Below, piece by piece: positions 63,727 to 64,000 of a DNA stretch of 64,000 bases. The stretch is from the NCBI GenBank assembly GCA_963809875.1, contig CAWELC010000007.1, forward strand, positions 434,001 to 498,000. The letters run 5' to 3'. The translations under genes were made by a program, and so were the position numbers. This DNA comes from JAFGAS01 sp963809875 (GTDB lineage: Bacteria > Desulfobacterota > Zymogenia > Zymogenales > Zymogenaceae). The notes beneath the pieces were generated by a model that did not search any database, was not told where the DNA came from, and saw only the letters and a program-made list of their open reading frames with translations. Numbering within the stretch: the first letter of the stretch is position 1; every line of letters starts with the position of its first letter.

Positions 63727-64000
63727 ATCGATTTCGTTTTCAAGCGAGGCCAAGGTCAATTACTTCCTGCGGGTAACAGGACGACGTCCGGACGGCTTTC
63801 ACAATCTGATCAACGTCATGTGCCGGGTAAGCCTGTTTGACGAGATCACCGTGACTGTCGGTGGTCGGGGAATCTCGGTCAGTAGTGACGATCCCGAGGT
63901 CCCGTCGGGCCCCGGCAACAGTGTCTACCGGGCGGTCAGGCTGCTCCTTGAAAAATCACAAAGACAGGTGGGCGTCGATGTCCGGATAAAGAAACGTATT
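63719..64000 (+). CDS. ispE: 4-diphosphocytidyl-2-C-methyl-D-erythritol kinase, N-terminal part (cut by window edge)
   Basis: 94 residues from GTG 63719, overlapping engB by eight bases. SEAKVNYFLRVTGRRPDGFHNL is the IspE opening (GHMP kinase family), and IPSV-like DPEVPSGPGNSVYRAV follows. Phosphorylates CDP-methylerythritol in the MEP isoprenoid pathway. The GHMP phosphate loop lies beyond the window. Confidence 0.92.
   Translation, partial: MPESISFSSEAKVNYFLRVTGRRPDGFHNLINVMCRVSLFDEITVTVGGRGISVSSDDPEVPSGPGNSVYRAVRLLLEKSQRQVGVDVRIKKRI

Noticed and set aside
1..64000. tRNA, rRNA, tmRNA, SRP RNA, insertion sequences or prophage genes
   Set aside because: I looked for tRNA T-loop sequences, SRP core motifs, transposase and integrase motifs, and found none that could be supported.

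Overview
The window is a GC-rich chromosomal segment from a Gram-negative, didermic bacterium. The mix of genes suggests Desulfobacterota (the old Deltaproteobacteria) or a close relative: a siroheme-dependent heme-pathway gene beside hemL, an F0 ATP-synthase operon (atpZ, atpI, atpB, atpE) with no F1 genes beside it, sigma-54 enhancer-binding regulation, many TetR-like operators, bactofilin, DksA, and CoA-based degradation genes. This placement is inference from gene content; no rRNA or tRNA gene was seen.

Layout. 1-2340: the start of a CoA-transferase behind TetR-type operators, an MBL-fold hydrolase and a GNAT acetyltransferase. 2533-4541: a 621-residue acyl-CoA dehydrogenase with promoter and terminator. 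4690-8919: an inverse autotransporter with a beta-helix passenger, preceded by a sigma-54 promoter. 9036-12302: an unusual operon on the minus strand with ParA, a protein built of Hpt-like and helix-hairpin-helix segments, and a CheB-like protein that has lost its catalytic and phosphorylation residues. 12403-17217: two tandem zinc-type CDF transporters, a DUF374 acyltransferase, wrbA and folK. 17261-20994: response regulator, histidine kinase and HtrA protease. 21333-25625: a receiver-PAS-AAA-Fis sigma-54 activator followed by palindromic sites, a sigma-54 promoter and a V4R-domain gene. 25697-30843: rlmN, ndk, a GT39-type membrane glycosyltransferase, a zinc alcohol dehydrogenase and a small zinc-ribbon protein. 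31030-34551: an operon of two thiolase-like proteins and two DUF35 proteins. 34696-37488: a receiver-PAS-PAS-GGDEF protein, a thioesterase remnant and a PHP protein. 37889-39940: the F0 operon. 40157-45548: bactofilin, dksA, siroheme decarboxylase, hemL and three less defined genes. 45754-54919: the replication-origin cluster dnaA-dnaN-gyrB-gyrA plus a TPR lipoprotein. 55222-61831: a VWA protein, a heat-shock group (hsp20, dnaJ-like, DUF1844), a lipoprotein, an alpha/beta hydrolase and a GT2 glycosyltransferase. 62128-64000: a 32-residue bS22-like ribosomal protein, an NTPase, engB and the start of ispE.

How parts fit together. CoA-transferase, acyl-CoA dehydrogenase, thiolase/DUF35 pairs and alcohol dehydrogenase point to breakdown of acyl-CoA or side-chain substrates. 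The sigma-54 activator and its neighbour V4R gene form a self-contained regulatory unit, and the adhesin has its own sigma-54 promoter.

Sequence quality. About 17 frameshifts interrupt otherwise intact reading frames, seven of them in one gene (9893-11153). None was found between about 36.6 kb and 62.5 kb, which includes the replication cluster. Some lie in short homopolymers and may be sequencing errors; the clustered ones could be real decay. Coordinates of broken genes below span the whole reconstructed gene.
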